A DNA stretch of 39,767 bases, from the NCBI RefSeq assembly GCF_006385675.1, contig NZ_VFRR01000032.1, positions 1-39,767 of the forward strand. Direction: 5' to 3'. Under the pieces are notes generated by a model that ran no database searches, was not told the DNA's origin, and worked only from the letters and a program-made list of their open reading frames with translations. Below, piece after piece: positions 24,945 to 34,351 of the stretch (positions within the stretch are counted from its first letter, which is position 1; the number at the start of each line of letters is the position of its first letter). The position numbers and the translations under genes were made by a program. The DNA is from Maribrevibacterium harenarium. Its GTDB lineage: Bacteria; Pseudomonadota; Gammaproteobacteria; Pseudomonadales; Marinomonadaceae.

Positions 24945-27900
24945 ATGCGAGACACCACTTTGATAAATGCTATTTCCGATCCTATCCTGACCAAAGATCG
25001 ATTCCAGCTTGAACGCAAACGCCGCACACTGGTGGAGCGCCTACAACAGGGCAAGCCCGCTGATCGTTTGCGTCAAGAGCTAGAGCAACTGGTGATGGCC
25101 TCCGCAGAGCGTTACCAACAACGATCAGCCTGCTTACCCAAGATTACCTATGATGAAAACTTACCGGTTGCGGCCAAAGCCGCTGATATCATTGCCGCTA
25201 TAAAGCAGCATCAGGTAGTGATAGTAGCGGGGGAAACGGGCTCCGGTAAAACGACCCAATTGCCGAAAATGTGTCTTGATGCTGGCAGAGGTATCGCCGG
25301 GCAAATTGGCCACACTCAACCCCGTCGAATTGCTGCTCGCAGTGTGGCAGAACGTATTAGTGAGGAACTAAAAGTAGAGCTGGGTGGGGTAGTGGGCTTC
25401 CAAGTCCGTTTTACCGAAGAAAGTAACGACGATACCTTAATCAAACTGATGACTGACGGGATTTTGTTGGCGGAAATTCAACAAGATCGTTACCTCACCA
25501 AATATGACACCATTATTATCGACGAAGCCCACGAGCGCAGTCTGAATATTGACTTCCTGTTGGGCTATCTAAAACGTATTCTGCCCCAACGCCCAGATCT
25601 AAAGGTGATCGTAACCTCCGCTACCATTGATGTGGAGCGCTTTTCCAAACACTTTAATGACGCCCCGATTTTTGAAGTATCAGGGCGAACGTATCCCGTA
25701 GAAATTCGCTATCAGCCGCTGCTGCTCAAGTCTGAAACCGAAGAGCTGGACGAAGACCAAAGTATGGAGCAGGCCATTGTCGATGCCGTGACAGGGCTGA
25801 TCAATGAAGAACGCCATTCTGGCTACCGTGGCCCCGGAGATATTCTGATCTTTTTGCCCGGTGAGCGGGAAATTCGCGAAACGGCAGAATTATTACGCCG
25901 TGAGCAACTAAGAGACACAGAAGTGTTGCCTTTGTATGCCCGTCTGAGTAGTAGCGAGCAGCAGCGGGTATTCAAGCCCCATACCGGGCGTCGTATAGTG
26001 CTCTCCACCAACGTAGCGGAAACTTCTTTAACCGTGCCTGGGATTCGCTATGTCATAGACCCGGGGTTAGCCCGAATTAGCCGTTACAGCGTGCGCTCGA
26101 AAGTGCAGCAATTGCCCATCGAGAAGATCAGCCAAGCCAGTGCCAACCAGCGGGCCGGACGCTGTGGACGGGTTGCCGAGGGTATTTGTATTCGGCTATA
26201 TGACGAGGAAGATTTCGCCAATCGTCCGGAGTTTACCGATCCAGAGATATTTCGTACCAATTTGGCCTCGGTTATCTTGCAGATGGCAAACCTAAAATTG
26301 GGGGCAGTGGAGAAATTCCCGTTTGTGGAAATGCCAGACCGCCGTTTGATTAACGACGGTTATCGAGCCTTAACCGAGCTTGGTGCCATTGATAAAGAGC
26401 GTCTCACACCTGTCGGCCGCCAGCTTGCCAAATTACCAATCGACCCTAAGCTAGGGCGTATGTTGATCGCGGCCCAAGAGCACCAAGTGGTGCGCGAAGT
26501 CGCCATCATTGTCAGCGCCTTGTCGGTGCAAGATCCCCGTGAGCGCCCCCAGGATAAAAAGACCCAATCGGATCAGTGTCATGCGGTAGACAAAGATGTG
26601 GACTCGGACTTTATCGTCCTACTAAACCTATGGGAGCGGTTTGAAGCCCAACGGCAGGAGCTGTCCCAAAACCAACTGCGTCAATATTGCCGCAAGCAGT
26701 TTTTGAATTACTTGCGTATGCGTGAATGGCGTGACATTCACCGACAAATTCTCATTGCGTGTAAACAGCTCGGCTTCAAAGAGGTGGTCCACGAAGAGCG
26801 CCATTACGAAGCCATCCACCGGGCGCTGTTGGCGGGTTTGTTTACCCAGGTGGCTAACCGCTTGGAAGAATCCAAAGAAATGCTGGGGTGCCGTTCCCGC
26901 AAGTTATCCATTTTCCCCGGCTCTATGTTATTCAAGAAGCCCCCTCAGTGGGTGATGGCGGCGGAACTGGTGGAAACCTCCAAGCTCTATGCCCGAGTGG
27001 TGGCGCGCATCGAGCCAAAGTGGGTAGAGGAATACGCCATGCCGTTCGTGAAGCGGCAGTATTTTGACCCTCATTTTGAACGTAACCAAGGGCGGGTCAT
27101 GGCCTTTGAGCAGGTATCCCTCTATGGCTTGGTATTGGTGGCAAAGCGCAAGGTCGATTACGGCCATGTAGACCCCGCCGATGCTCGGGCGGTCTTTATT
27201 CGCCAAGGCCTCGTAGAAGGTCAATTGCGCAGCCGAGCCCCATTTCTGAAACATAACCGGGAATTGATCGATAGCGTCGAGCGGGAAGAAGCGAAACTGC
27301 GGATGCGGGATATCATGGTAGACGATGAAACCGTCTACCAGTTTTACGATGAACGCCTACCTGCTGATTTGCGTAACCAGAAGGCACTGGAGCGGTTCGC
27401 CAAAGATCACCCTAAGGCCTTGCTGATGACTCGCGAAGACCTGGTGCGTCAACAGGTGGCAGTGGATGACTTTGCTTTCCCAGATACTTACTCACTCAAT
27501 GGGGTTGCCTTACCGATAGATTATGCCTTTGCGCCGGGTAAGGAAGAAGATGGCGCTACCCTAAAAGTGCCCGTTGGATTGTTGCGTCAGTTGAGCGTTG
27601 AGGATCTGTCATGGGCGGTGCCTGGTTACATTCGTGAACGCTGTGAAGCCTTGATTCGTGCTCTGCCAAAAGCCTTGCGCCGTCGCTTTGTGCCCATCCC
27701 CCAATTTGTCGACCGTATTTATCCGAATCTTAGTAAAGAAAAGGGTGACCTGCTGGAGCAGCTTTCCCTGCAAATTAAGCGGGAAACTCTGATTGATATT
27801 CCCCTCAATGAATGGGATACCAATAAGCTAGAGGGGCACCTTTCCCTCAATCTAGATGTGGTGGACGAGCGCGGTAAGGTACTAGGACGCGGCAAGGATT

Positions 27901-28844
27901 TAGCAGAATTGCAACAACGTTTCGCCGACAAAGTCAGTGAAAGCTTCGCTGCCTTTGGCACCAAACAACATGAGCAAGAAGAGTTGCAAAACTGGCCCGA
28001 GCAAGATGTACCAGAGCGACAACAGATTAAACAGGCTGGCATTACCGTCACAGCTTTCCCTGCCTTGGTACCCAACGAGAACAGCGTATCCCTTAAGTTG
28101 TTTGACGATGAACACACCGCCAAAGACGCCCACCGGCGCGGGGTGATTGCATTGCTGAAGCTGACGTTGGCGAAAGAGGTGAAATACCTCCAGAAGAATC
28201 TGCCTAAATTGCGGGAGTCCATGTTGCTATTTGCCCCGATTGGCAAAAAAGAAGTGCTGTTGGATGACTTAATCGACGCGATTTTAGAAAAAGTATTTCT
28301 CGATGGACGCCCTTTGCCTCGTACAGGTCATGACTTTGCAACCTGTATCTCACAGTATAAAGGGCAGTTAATCAGCTTGGGGAACGATATGGCGACCCAG
28401 TTATATCAAGTATTGTCCGCTTATCAGAAAGTCGCCAAACAATTAAAAGGTAATATACCCTTACCTTGGACCCGGATTTACGGCGATATTCGACTACAGT
28501 TAGGTAACTTGGTCTATCCTGGCTTCATTAGCCAAACGCCACTGTACTGGCTTGGTCAGTTGCCACGCTATTTCCGGGCCATTGATGTGCGTTTGGAGCG
28601 CTTCCAAAACCACCTCAATAAAGAGAATGCCCTAGTGTCAGAGCTAGAGCAATTGTGGCAGCAATACGAAAAACAGCACAATGCCCACAAAGAAAAGGCG
28701 GTTTATGATCCAGAATTGGTGAAATACCGTTGGTTGTTGGAAGAATACCGCATCTCGTTATTTGCGCAGAATGTGGGCACCGTAGAACCCGTATCGGACA
28801 AGCGGCTAGCCAAGCAATGGCAGCTGGTTAAAAAACTCGTTTAA
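24945..28844 (+). CDS. hrpA: ATP-dependent RNA helicase HrpA (DEAH box)
   Basis: HrpA is a 3'-5' RNA helicase of the DEAH/RHA family that acts on mRNA and rescues stalled, collided ribosomes. The 1299-residue protein is full length. It has Walker A GETGSGKT at 96-103, TQPRRIAARSVAER, DEAH at 193-196, TSATID, and the motif V/VI blocks STNVAETSLTVPGIRYVIDPG and QRAGRCGR. The winged-helix/ratchet region follows, then the long C-terminal DUF3418 region (to LFAQNVGTVEPVSDKRLAKQW). The start is the only good ATG; its ribosome binding site is weak. mlaA follows after 12 bases, so the two may be co-transcribed although functionally unrelated. Confidence 0.96.
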   Translation: MRDTTLINAISDPILTKDRFQLERKRRTLVERLQQGKPADRLRQELEQLVMASAERYQQRSACLPKITYDENLPVAAKAADIIAAIKQHQVVIVAGETGSGKTTQLPKMCLDAGRGIAGQIGHTQPRRIAARSVAERISEELKVELGGVVGFQVRFTEESNDDTLIKLMTDGILLAEIQQDRYLTKYDTIIIDEAHERSLNIDFLLGYLKRILPQRPDLKVIVTSATIDVERFSKHFNDAPIFEVSGRTYPVEIRYQPLLLKSETEELDEDQSMEQAIVDAVTGLINEERHSGYRGPGDILIFLPGEREIRETAELLRREQLRDTEVLPLYARLSSSEQQRVFKPHTGRRIVLSTNVAETSLTVPGIRYVIDPGLARISRYSVRSKVQQLPIEKISQASANQRAGRCGRVAEGICIRLYDEEDFANRPEFTDPEIFRTNLASVILQMANLKLGAVEKFPFVEMPDRRLINDGYRALTELGAIDKERLTPVGRQLAKLPIDPKLGRMLIAAQEHQVVREVAIIVSALSVQDPRERPQDKKTQSDQCHAVDKDVDSDFIVLLNLWERFEAQRQELSQNQLRQYCRKQFLNYLRMREWRDIHRQILIACKQLGFKEVVHEERHYEAIHRALLAGLFTQVANRLEESKEMLGCRSRKLSIFPGSMLFKKPPQWVMAAELVETSKLYARVVARIEPKWVEEYAMPFVKRQYFDPHFERNQGRVMAFEQVSLYGLVLVAKRKVDYGHVDPADARAVFIRQGLVEGQLRSRAPFLKHNRELIDSVEREEAKLRMRDIMVDDETVYQFYDERLPADLRNQKALERFAKDHPKALLMTREDLVRQQVAVDDFAFPDTYSLNGVALPIDYAFAPGKEEDGATLKVPVGLLRQLSVEDLSWAVPGYIRERCEALIRALPKALRRRFVPIPQFVDRIYPNLSKEKGDLLEQLSLQIKRETLIDIPLNEWDTNKLEGHLSLNLDVVDERGKVLGRGKDLAELQQRFADKVSESFAAFGTKQHEQEELQNWPEQDVPERQQIKQAGITVTAFPALVPNENSVSLKLFDDEHTAKDAHRRGVIALLKLTLAKEVKYLQKNLPKLRESMLLFAPIGKKEVLLDDLIDAILEKVFLDGRPLPRTGHDFATCISQYKGQLISLGNDMATQLYQVLSAYQKVAKQLKGNIPLPWTRIYGDIRLQLGNLVYPGFISQTPLYWLGQLPRYFRAIDVRLERFQNHLNKENALVSELEQLWQQYEKQHNAHKEKAVYDPELVKYRWLLEEYRISLFAQNVGTVEPVSDKRLAKQWQLVKKLV

Positions 28845-28856
28845 GTGACCTAAACA

Positions 28857-29642
28857 ATGAAAATAAAAACTGGACTTTTATTCGCCATAATAACTACCGC
28901 AACCTTGGCGAGCCCTGCTTATAGTGAAGAAGACCCTTGGGAAAACTACAACCGCGCCATCTTTCGTTTCAATGAGGGTATGGATGCCTTGCTACTCAAG
29001 CCTATCGCCCAAGGGTACGACACGGTCACTCCTGACCCGGTGCAAAAAGGCGTGTCCAACTTTTTTAACAACCTATTGGAAGTGACCAACATCACCAACA
29101 ATCTGTTACAAGGCAAGTGGGATCAAACTGCTTCTTCTACTTTTCGTTTTTTGATCAATAGTACTGCTGGCTGGTTCGGGATTTTTGATGTGGCATCCGA
29201 GCTTGGCCTAAAACGTTATGAAGAAGACTTTGGGCAAACGCTGGGTTACTGGGGTGTAGATTCAGGCCCTTATGTGGTATTGCCGTTCCTTGGCGGTTCA
29301 ACCCTTCGTGATACAGTGGCTATGCCAGTGGATTGGGCGAACTACGATGTGAAGGGGGACTTTGGTCTCACCAATCAAGAACAATGGCAGACACGCGGTG
29401 TCGACCTTATTCAAATTCGTGCTCAATACCTTAATGCCGAGGGTTTTATTTTCGGCGATCGTTATTCTTTCTTGCGTGATGTTTACCTGCAATCTCGGGC
29501 AGGGGCGGTGCTTGATGGTCAATTCGGTACTACCGCGGCTGATACTCAAGTGGATGATGGTGTGGCTGAAGATGGCTGGGGGGACGAGAGTTGGGAAGAC
29601 GATGGCTGGGGTGACGAGGAGTGGGATGACGCAACTTGGTAG
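28857..29642 (+). CDS. mlaA: MlaA/VacJ family outer-membrane lipid-asymmetry protein, lacking a lipobox
   Basis: MlaA removes mislocalised phospholipids from the outer leaflet of the outer membrane and hands them to MlaC. The 261-residue protein has the family core: DPWENYNRAIFRFNEGMD, SNFFNNLLEVTNITNNLLQG, FLINSTAGWFGIFDVA, DFGQTLGYWGVDSGPYVVLP and GGSTLRDTVAMPVDW. Unusually, the signal peptide (MKIKTGLLFAIITTATLASP) has no lipobox and the whole protein contains no cysteine, so it cannot be a conventional lipoprotein; signal peptidase I cleavage near residue 23 is expected. The C-terminus is an acidic Trp-rich tail with a near repeat (GWGDESWEDD then GWGDEEWDD). It follows hrpA by 12 bases. 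Confidence 0.9.
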   Translation: MKIKTGLLFAIITTATLASPAYSEEDPWENYNRAIFRFNEGMDALLLKPIAQGYDTVTPDPVQKGVSNFFNNLLEVTNITNNLLQGKWDQTASSTFRFLINSTAGWFGIFDVASELGLKRYEEDFGQTLGYWGVDSGPYVVLPFLGGSTLRDTVAMPVDWANYDVKGDFGLTNQEQWQTRGVDLIQIRAQYLNAEGFIFGDRYSFLRDVYLQSRAGAVLDGQFGTTAADTQVDDGVAEDGWGDESWEDDGWGDEEWDDATW

Positions 29643-29742
29643 TAAACGATCATAATTGTTGAGTTTGCTCTGATCTGACCGGTCGTTTTAAGGCGAGTTT
29701 ACCGTTACTATAGTGTCATCAGCCTTTTTTGAGGGTTTTGTT

Positions 29743-30795
29743 ATGGTTTATCCTCGATGTCGTGATTTTCTCCTGATCACTCTTTGTGCCACGACGGTGC
29801 AATCTGTTGCTGCGCAAACCCTTAGGATACTTAACTGGGAAGACTATCTCGCGGATGAAGTGATCGCAGCTTGGGAACAGCAGAGCGGTTGGCAGGTGGA
29901 GCAAGTATTTTATGATAATGAAGCAGAACGGGATCTGATTCTTGCTAATAAGGCAGTCCGCAATATCGATTTAGTCGTTATCGGCGACGAGATTATCCAG
30001 CGTATGGGCAAGGCGGGTTACCTTGCTCCGCTTACGGAACAGTATGTGGAAGGGTTAGCGCCCATATGGCAGGGTAGCTGCGGTGATTATGGTTCTCCCT
30101 ACCTGTGGGGAAGTTTAGGGATCGCCTACCGTACCGATAAAGTCGACCAAGCACCAGCTAACTGGAAAGATTTGCTGTATCCCATAGGGGCTTGGCAGAA
30201 TCATATCGGCATGATTGGGCAATACGATGAACTTCTTGGCCCAGCCATGCTGGCTATGTCCCTTGACCCTATGTCCAATGATGAGGGCCATCTCAAACGC
30301 GCTTTTGAGTTATTGAAGCGCCAGTCTGAGTCGGTACTTACCTATGAATACGCACCAAGTTACTTGTCTGTAGCAACACCTGAAGAACAAGAAGAACTCT
30401 GGGTTACGCAGGTGTACAGTGGCGATGAATATACGTTAAATGATCTTTATGGCTCTCAGGTCTGGCAGTATGTACTGCCAGAAGACGGTGTTTTATTGTG
30501 GCTAGATTGTTTGGCGGTCGTGGCTTCGTCATCAAATCAGCAAGCTGCGCAGGAATTTATCCAATTTCTCGGAAAAAGTGCTATAAACGCACTAGACTCC
30601 GAGTCCGTCGGAGTCGCCACGCCCAGTTTGACGGCAAAATCACTGCAGTCTGAGGAATTTGCCAGTGATCAAGTAACTTATCCGCCAGCTGACGTGTTAG
30701 CAAAAGCACGACGTTACAAACCGTTGGACAGCGAAAATATCCGCTTACGTACGCAAATCAAGGACGCGTTGATCAGATACCATGACTCTAAATAA
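29743..30795 (+). CDS. PotD-like periplasmic polyamine-binding protein (NspS-like sensor)
   Basis: The 350-residue protein has a signal peptide (about 1-24) and the fold signature of PotD-type spermidine/putrescine-binding proteins: LRILNWEDYL at 27-36, PYLWGSLGIAYRTD at 119-132, VYSGDEY at 224-230 and PEDGVLLWLDCLAV at 246-259. There is no ABC permease or ATPase beside it. Instead its 3' end overlaps by 14 bases a membrane GGDEF-EAL gene, the arrangement of Vibrio cholerae nspS-mbaA, where the binding protein reports periplasmic polyamines to the c-di-GMP enzyme. By eye alignment one acidic ligand residue of PotD is Gln here, so specificity may differ. A GTG ten codons upstream is in frame, but GAGGG lies seven bases before the ATG at 29743. 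A weak promoter (TATAGT at 29709) precedes it. Confidence 0.88.
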   Translation: MVYPRCRDFLLITLCATTVQSVAAQTLRILNWEDYLADEVIAAWEQQSGWQVEQVFYDNEAERDLILANKAVRNIDLVVIGDEIIQRMGKAGYLAPLTEQYVEGLAPIWQGSCGDYGSPYLWGSLGIAYRTDKVDQAPANWKDLLYPIGAWQNHIGMIGQYDELLGPAMLAMSLDPMSNDEGHLKRAFELLKRQSESVLTYEYAPSYLSVATPEEQEELWVTQVYSGDEYTLNDLYGSQVWQYVLPEDGVLLWLDCLAVVASSSNQQAAQEFIQFLGKSAINALDSESVGVATPSLTAKSLQSEEFASDQVTYPPADVLAKARRYKPLDSENIRLRTQIKDALIRYHDSK

Positions 30796-33118
30796 ACGAC
30801 TGCTACTCATCGTTATTCCCCTGCTGTGTATCGGAGTGATTCTGGGCACCTATGGGGTATATCGTGTGCAATCTAAAGCCTTGCAGGATATTGAACTGGC
30901 GAAATTAGAGAATCGGCTGCGTAATGTACACCGTATCTTTGAACAAGAAGTAAGTGTTGCTACTACGGCCTTATCTCTGTTAGTGGAAGGTCAAACACTG
31001 GTTGAATACGTCGCCAACAGCGGTGACGATATCAATGACTATATTGTTAGTCAGCGTATGGATCGTATTATCGACGGCGTGGTTGGGCAAGATGGCCCAC
31101 GCATCATTGTTAGTCTGAGTAACGGAGTAGGTCAGAATTTATATTATTACGAACGCAGTGATAATCCTTTTTCCCGGCTACCAGACTTTGTCCTAGAGTA
31201 CGCCCAAAGCCAGTTTCGCAAGCAGTCTCCAGTTGCCAGTAAACTCATGTTCCTTAATGGTGGACGTCACGCCTTTATTCATTCTCGGCTGCTTAATCGT
31301 TATACTTTGGCTGAGCCTTTAGTGGTCGATATCAATGAATCCGTAGCATTAACCGTCGTTGCTTATACTCATCGCTTTGACCAAGCGTTGATAGAGCTTG
31401 AGCGTGATTATGGTGTGCATCCCCAGCTAATTTACAGCACTACCACAGATATCAGTCAATTATCGGCGTCAATGGGTGTCGTAGAGATATTACCGAACAC
31501 CTACTTGGAGTTGGAACTAACCGAGGAATATTTACAGCAAGTGCTGTCGCCAGTGTTGTCCTGGTTGATGGCTGTGTCGGTCGGCTTTGGTGCAGTGGTT
31601 TGTGTGGCGCTACTGCTCATTATTCGACGTTTCATTATCTTGCCTATTGCGCGTCTAGACCAGCAGTTGCAGTTTGTGATGACGGATCGTCAGAGCAATA
31701 TTGTTAGACCGATTGGCAAGGATGAAATTAGTCGTCTTGGTGTCAAATTTTATGATCTTTATGACCAGCTCAATGCCAACTTGCGTGAATCCCACTCCAT
31801 GGCGGTGACAGACGCCCTGACCAAGCTTCCCAACCGCACTCGCTTCCAAGATTACGCCCGTAAAGCACTTATGCGTGCTGCAACGAACGGTGGTTATGTG
31901 TCGCTAATATATATCGACTTGGATAACTTTAAATTCGTTAACGATCGACTTGGCCATGAAGCGGGGGATGAGCTGCTACAAGAGGCGGCACAGGCGTTTT
32001 TAGGTCTACTAAAACACGATGGTAAGCGCCGCACTGGTTCCATGGCTTCCCGTCTTTCTGGTGATGAATTTGCCATCGTCCTGTCCCATTCTGAACTAGA
32101 AGAGCGCGAACGCATCTCTCGTAATCTTATCGCGCTGTTCGATGGAGGCTTTAAAACTGAGCGTTACATTACCCCGGTTTCGGCCAGTGTCGGGGTAGCG
32201 ACTTTTCCAGATGATGGTTCCGAATTAAGAGAGCTGATCGCGAATGCTGACATGGCGATGTACCATGCCAAACGCTCTGGCAAGAATCGTTATGACTTGT
32301 ACTCCTACTCCATTGCCCGTGAAGCACGCCGTGTTAAGTTAATCGAAGATGCGCTGAAATTTGTCGATTGTGACCAAGAGTTCTCTCTTGTATTTATGCC
32401 GTTTATGGATAAGGGGCATAAAATCTGTGGCGTCGAGGTACTACTACGTTGGTATTCGCCAGAGCTGGGGCAAATCCAGCCCGATGAGTTTGTACCGATT
32501 GCCGAACAAACCGGCACCTACGGTAAAATTGATAACTGGGTGTTCCGCAAAGCCTTTTCCGAGTATCCGAATCTACAGGAGATTGTTGGTGCTGATGCAA
32601 CCATTGCTATCAATATTTCCGCGGCAGAATTGGGGCAAAAAGAGTTTTCCCACAATCTTATTGAGCTGAAAGCAGAATACGGTGTGCCAGATGGCGTTGT
32701 AGAACTGGAAATAACGGAAACCTTTGGTTATTTCGCCGTAGAGCAAGTGCTTGATGTGTTGCGTCTATTGCGTGATGCGGGCTTTAGGATTGCAATTGAT
32801 GATTTTGGTATCGGTTATACCCCATTGCTGCAAATGATCGACTATCCAGTGGACAAGGTGAAGTTAGATAAAGAATTAGTGTCGCGGGTAACCGGGGAGC
32901 GCTACCGTCAACTGCTAGCACCCACTGTGGAGCTATGTCACTTGCAAAATATCCGTGTAACCGCTGAGGGCGTGGAATCCATCTCGCAAGTCGCCGTATT
33001 GTCCGAAGCTGGTTGTGACTTCTTCCAAGGGTATTCGATTGCGACACCAATGCCGATTGGCGCATTGAAGCGTTGGTTTAAATCCTATGTCCCCAATCCA
33101 GACCTATCTCGGCAATAG
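30782..33118 (+). CDS. Membrane GGDEF-EAL c-di-GMP enzyme, MbaA-like
   Basis: A 778-residue inner-membrane protein. Membrane helix 1 spans about 7-26, a periplasmic sensor domain about 30-255, helix 2 about 258-282, and a HAMP-like linker about 283-335. The GGDEF domain covers about 340-505 with the motif as SGDEF (426-430). The EAL domain covers about 515-765. EAL reads E552-V-L, and the other phosphodiesterase residues N611, E643, D673, D674, K694, E729 and Q749 are present, so c-di-GMP hydrolysis is likely. The cyclase half keeps IDLDNFKFVND and may be active; the RxxD inhibitory site is missing (RTGS). Length and architecture match V. cholerae MbaA. Its ATG lies 14 bases inside the end of the PotD-like gene, so the pair is translationally coupled. 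Confidence 0.92.
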   Translation: MTLNKRLLLIVIPLLCIGVILGTYGVYRVQSKALQDIELAKLENRLRNVHRIFEQEVSVATTALSLLVEGQTLVEYVANSGDDINDYIVSQRMDRIIDGVVGQDGPRIIVSLSNGVGQNLYYYERSDNPFSRLPDFVLEYAQSQFRKQSPVASKLMFLNGGRHAFIHSRLLNRYTLAEPLVVDINESVALTVVAYTHRFDQALIELERDYGVHPQLIYSTTTDISQLSASMGVVEILPNTYLELELTEEYLQQVLSPVLSWLMAVSVGFGAVVCVALLLIIRRFIILPIARLDQQLQFVMTDRQSNIVRPIGKDEISRLGVKFYDLYDQLNANLRESHSMAVTDALTKLPNRTRFQDYARKALMRAATNGGYVSLIYIDLDNFKFVNDRLGHEAGDELLQEAAQAFLGLLKHDGKRRTGSMASRLSGDEFAIVLSHSELEERERISRNLIALFDGGFKTERYITPVSASVGVATFPDDGSELRELIANADMAMYHAKRSGKNRYDLYSYSIAREARRVKLIEDALKFVDCDQEFSLVFMPFMDKGHKICGVEVLLRWYSPELGQIQPDEFVPIAEQTGTYGKIDNWVFRKAFSEYPNLQEIVGADATIAINISAAELGQKEFSHNLIELKAEYGVPDGVVELEITETFGYFAVEQVLDVLRLLRDAGFRIAIDDFGIGYTPLLQMIDYPVDKVKLDKELVSRVTGERYRQLLAPTVELCHLQNIRVTAEGVESISQVAVLSEAGCDFFQGYSIATPMPIGALKRWFKSYVPNPDLSRQ

Positions 33119-33124
33119 CGCGCC

Positions 33125-33151
33125 CGCCTAACACCGCTAAGGGGTTAGGCG
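33125..33151. terminator. Hairpin at the junction of convergent genes
   Basis: Eight-base-pair arms (CGCCTAAC/GTTAGGCG) enclose an 11-base loop with a small inner stem. The structure overlaps the stop codon region of the sugar dehydrogenase gene and follows the MbaA-like stop by seven bases. It lacks a U-tract on either strand, so intrinsic termination is uncertain. Confidence 0.45.
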
Positions 33152-34234
33152 CAGTAGCTTGCCACTATCAGTGCTGACAACCAGACTGCCATCCTGCAGT
33201 TCAATGATGGCCCTTAGTCTTTCATCTAAATGACGCAAGTAGCGAAATTCTTCGCTGGTGCCGTCTTGCTTGAATACCACGCGGTTAAGGTGTTGTCCTG
33301 CTAACGCTGTCGTGAGAAAGCTACCCCGCCAGTCAGGGAACAAACTGCCTTGATAACGTAGCAAGGCACTGGGGGCGATTGAGGGTGTGTAGACTTTTAG
33401 GGGGTCGTTGACTCCCGCCTTCGACGTGCCTTCGCCCACCCGAATAGGGGCCCAGTATTCCTTACCAAAGGAAACAATTGGCCAACCATAGTTTGCACCG
33501 GGGCGAATCACATTGATTTCATCGCCGCCACGGGGGCCGTGTTCACTTTCCCAAAGAGTGTGGGTTTCTTTGTCATAAAACAGGCCTTGGGGATTTCGAT
33601 GACCGTAGCTCCATATTTCTGGGCGAATATGGGCATGGCGGACATAAGGATTATCACTGGGGATGCTGCCATCTAGTTTTAGTCTGAGGATGCTGCCAGC
33701 ATGGTTACTAGGGTCTTGGGCGTTATTACGCTCGCCCCGATCCCCAACCCCGAAAAAAACATGCCCTTTGTCGTCAAAAGTGATGCGGCTACCGAAGTGG
33801 TGACCACTGTCGCTTGCCGGTGTGGTGACCAGCAGATCTTGCCAGTTCTCCAACTGCTTACCATTTAGACGGGCTCGGGCGAGGGTAGTGGCATAACCCT
33901 CTTCGACGGATTTCGCATAGGTGAAATACAGGTATGAGCTCTGCTGGAAGTCTGGGCTAATTGCTACATCCAGCAATCCGCCTTGACCATTACGGGCGAT
34001 GGCGGGAAGTCCGGTTACTGGCTCTACATGGCCTATATTAAACCAAATACGATATAGCTTCCCGTCGAGAGTTGTGGCTAGCAGTTGCTCTTGATCGACC
34101 TGAGTCATTCCCCAAGGAATACCATCTAGACGGGTAATTTGGTCGATGTTAACGAACTGGGAAGGTTGTTCATTGTTACCTAGGGCAATCAGTGGCGTGA
34201 GTAGTAAACTAATTAGGGCAAGTCTCAATTTCAT
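33137..34234 (-). CDS. Periplasmic PQQ-dependent sugar (aldose) dehydrogenase family protein
   Basis: The 365-residue precursor has a signal peptide (MKLRLALISLLLTPLIALG). A six-bladed beta-propeller of the glucose/sorbosone dehydrogenase (YliI/Asd-like) family follows. Diagnostic pieces are GIPWGMTQVDQEQLL, GQGGLLDVAISPDF, the presumed catalytic histidine in SGHHFGSR (145-146), FFGVGDRGERNNAQD, ESEHGPRGGDEINVI and GANYGWP. Relatives oxidise aldose sugars with PQQ; the substrate is not predictable and no PQQ biosynthesis genes are in the window. The start is supported by GGAGG immediately upstream. It is the last-described gene of a minus-strand run but is separated by 117 bases from the diguanylate cyclase gene. 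Confidence 0.9.
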   Translation of the reverse strand: MKLRLALISLLLTPLIALGNNEQPSQFVNIDQITRLDGIPWGMTQVDQEQLLATTLDGKLYRIWFNIGHVEPVTGLPAIARNGQGGLLDVAISPDFQQSSYLYFTYAKSVEEGYATTLARARLNGKQLENWQDLLVTTPASDSGHHFGSRITFDDKGHVFFGVGDRGERNNAQDPSNHAGSILRLKLDGSIPSDNPYVRHAHIRPEIWSYGHRNPQGLFYDKETHTLWESEHGPRGGDEINVIRPGANYGWPIVSFGKEYWAPIRVGEGTSKAGVNDPLKVYTPSIAPSALLRYQGSLFPDWRGSFLTTALAGQHLNRVVFKQDGTSEEFRYLRHLDERLRAIIELQDGSLVVSTDSGKLLRLTP

Positions 34235-34351
34235 AGCGCCTCCAGTGAGCGTATCTCAGAGGCTGAGTATAGAACCCTAAGCGCCAAATACCGATGAGTG
34301 GCGAAGACTTCCTTAATAGTTATCGCTTGATTGCAATTAAGATGCTATCCG

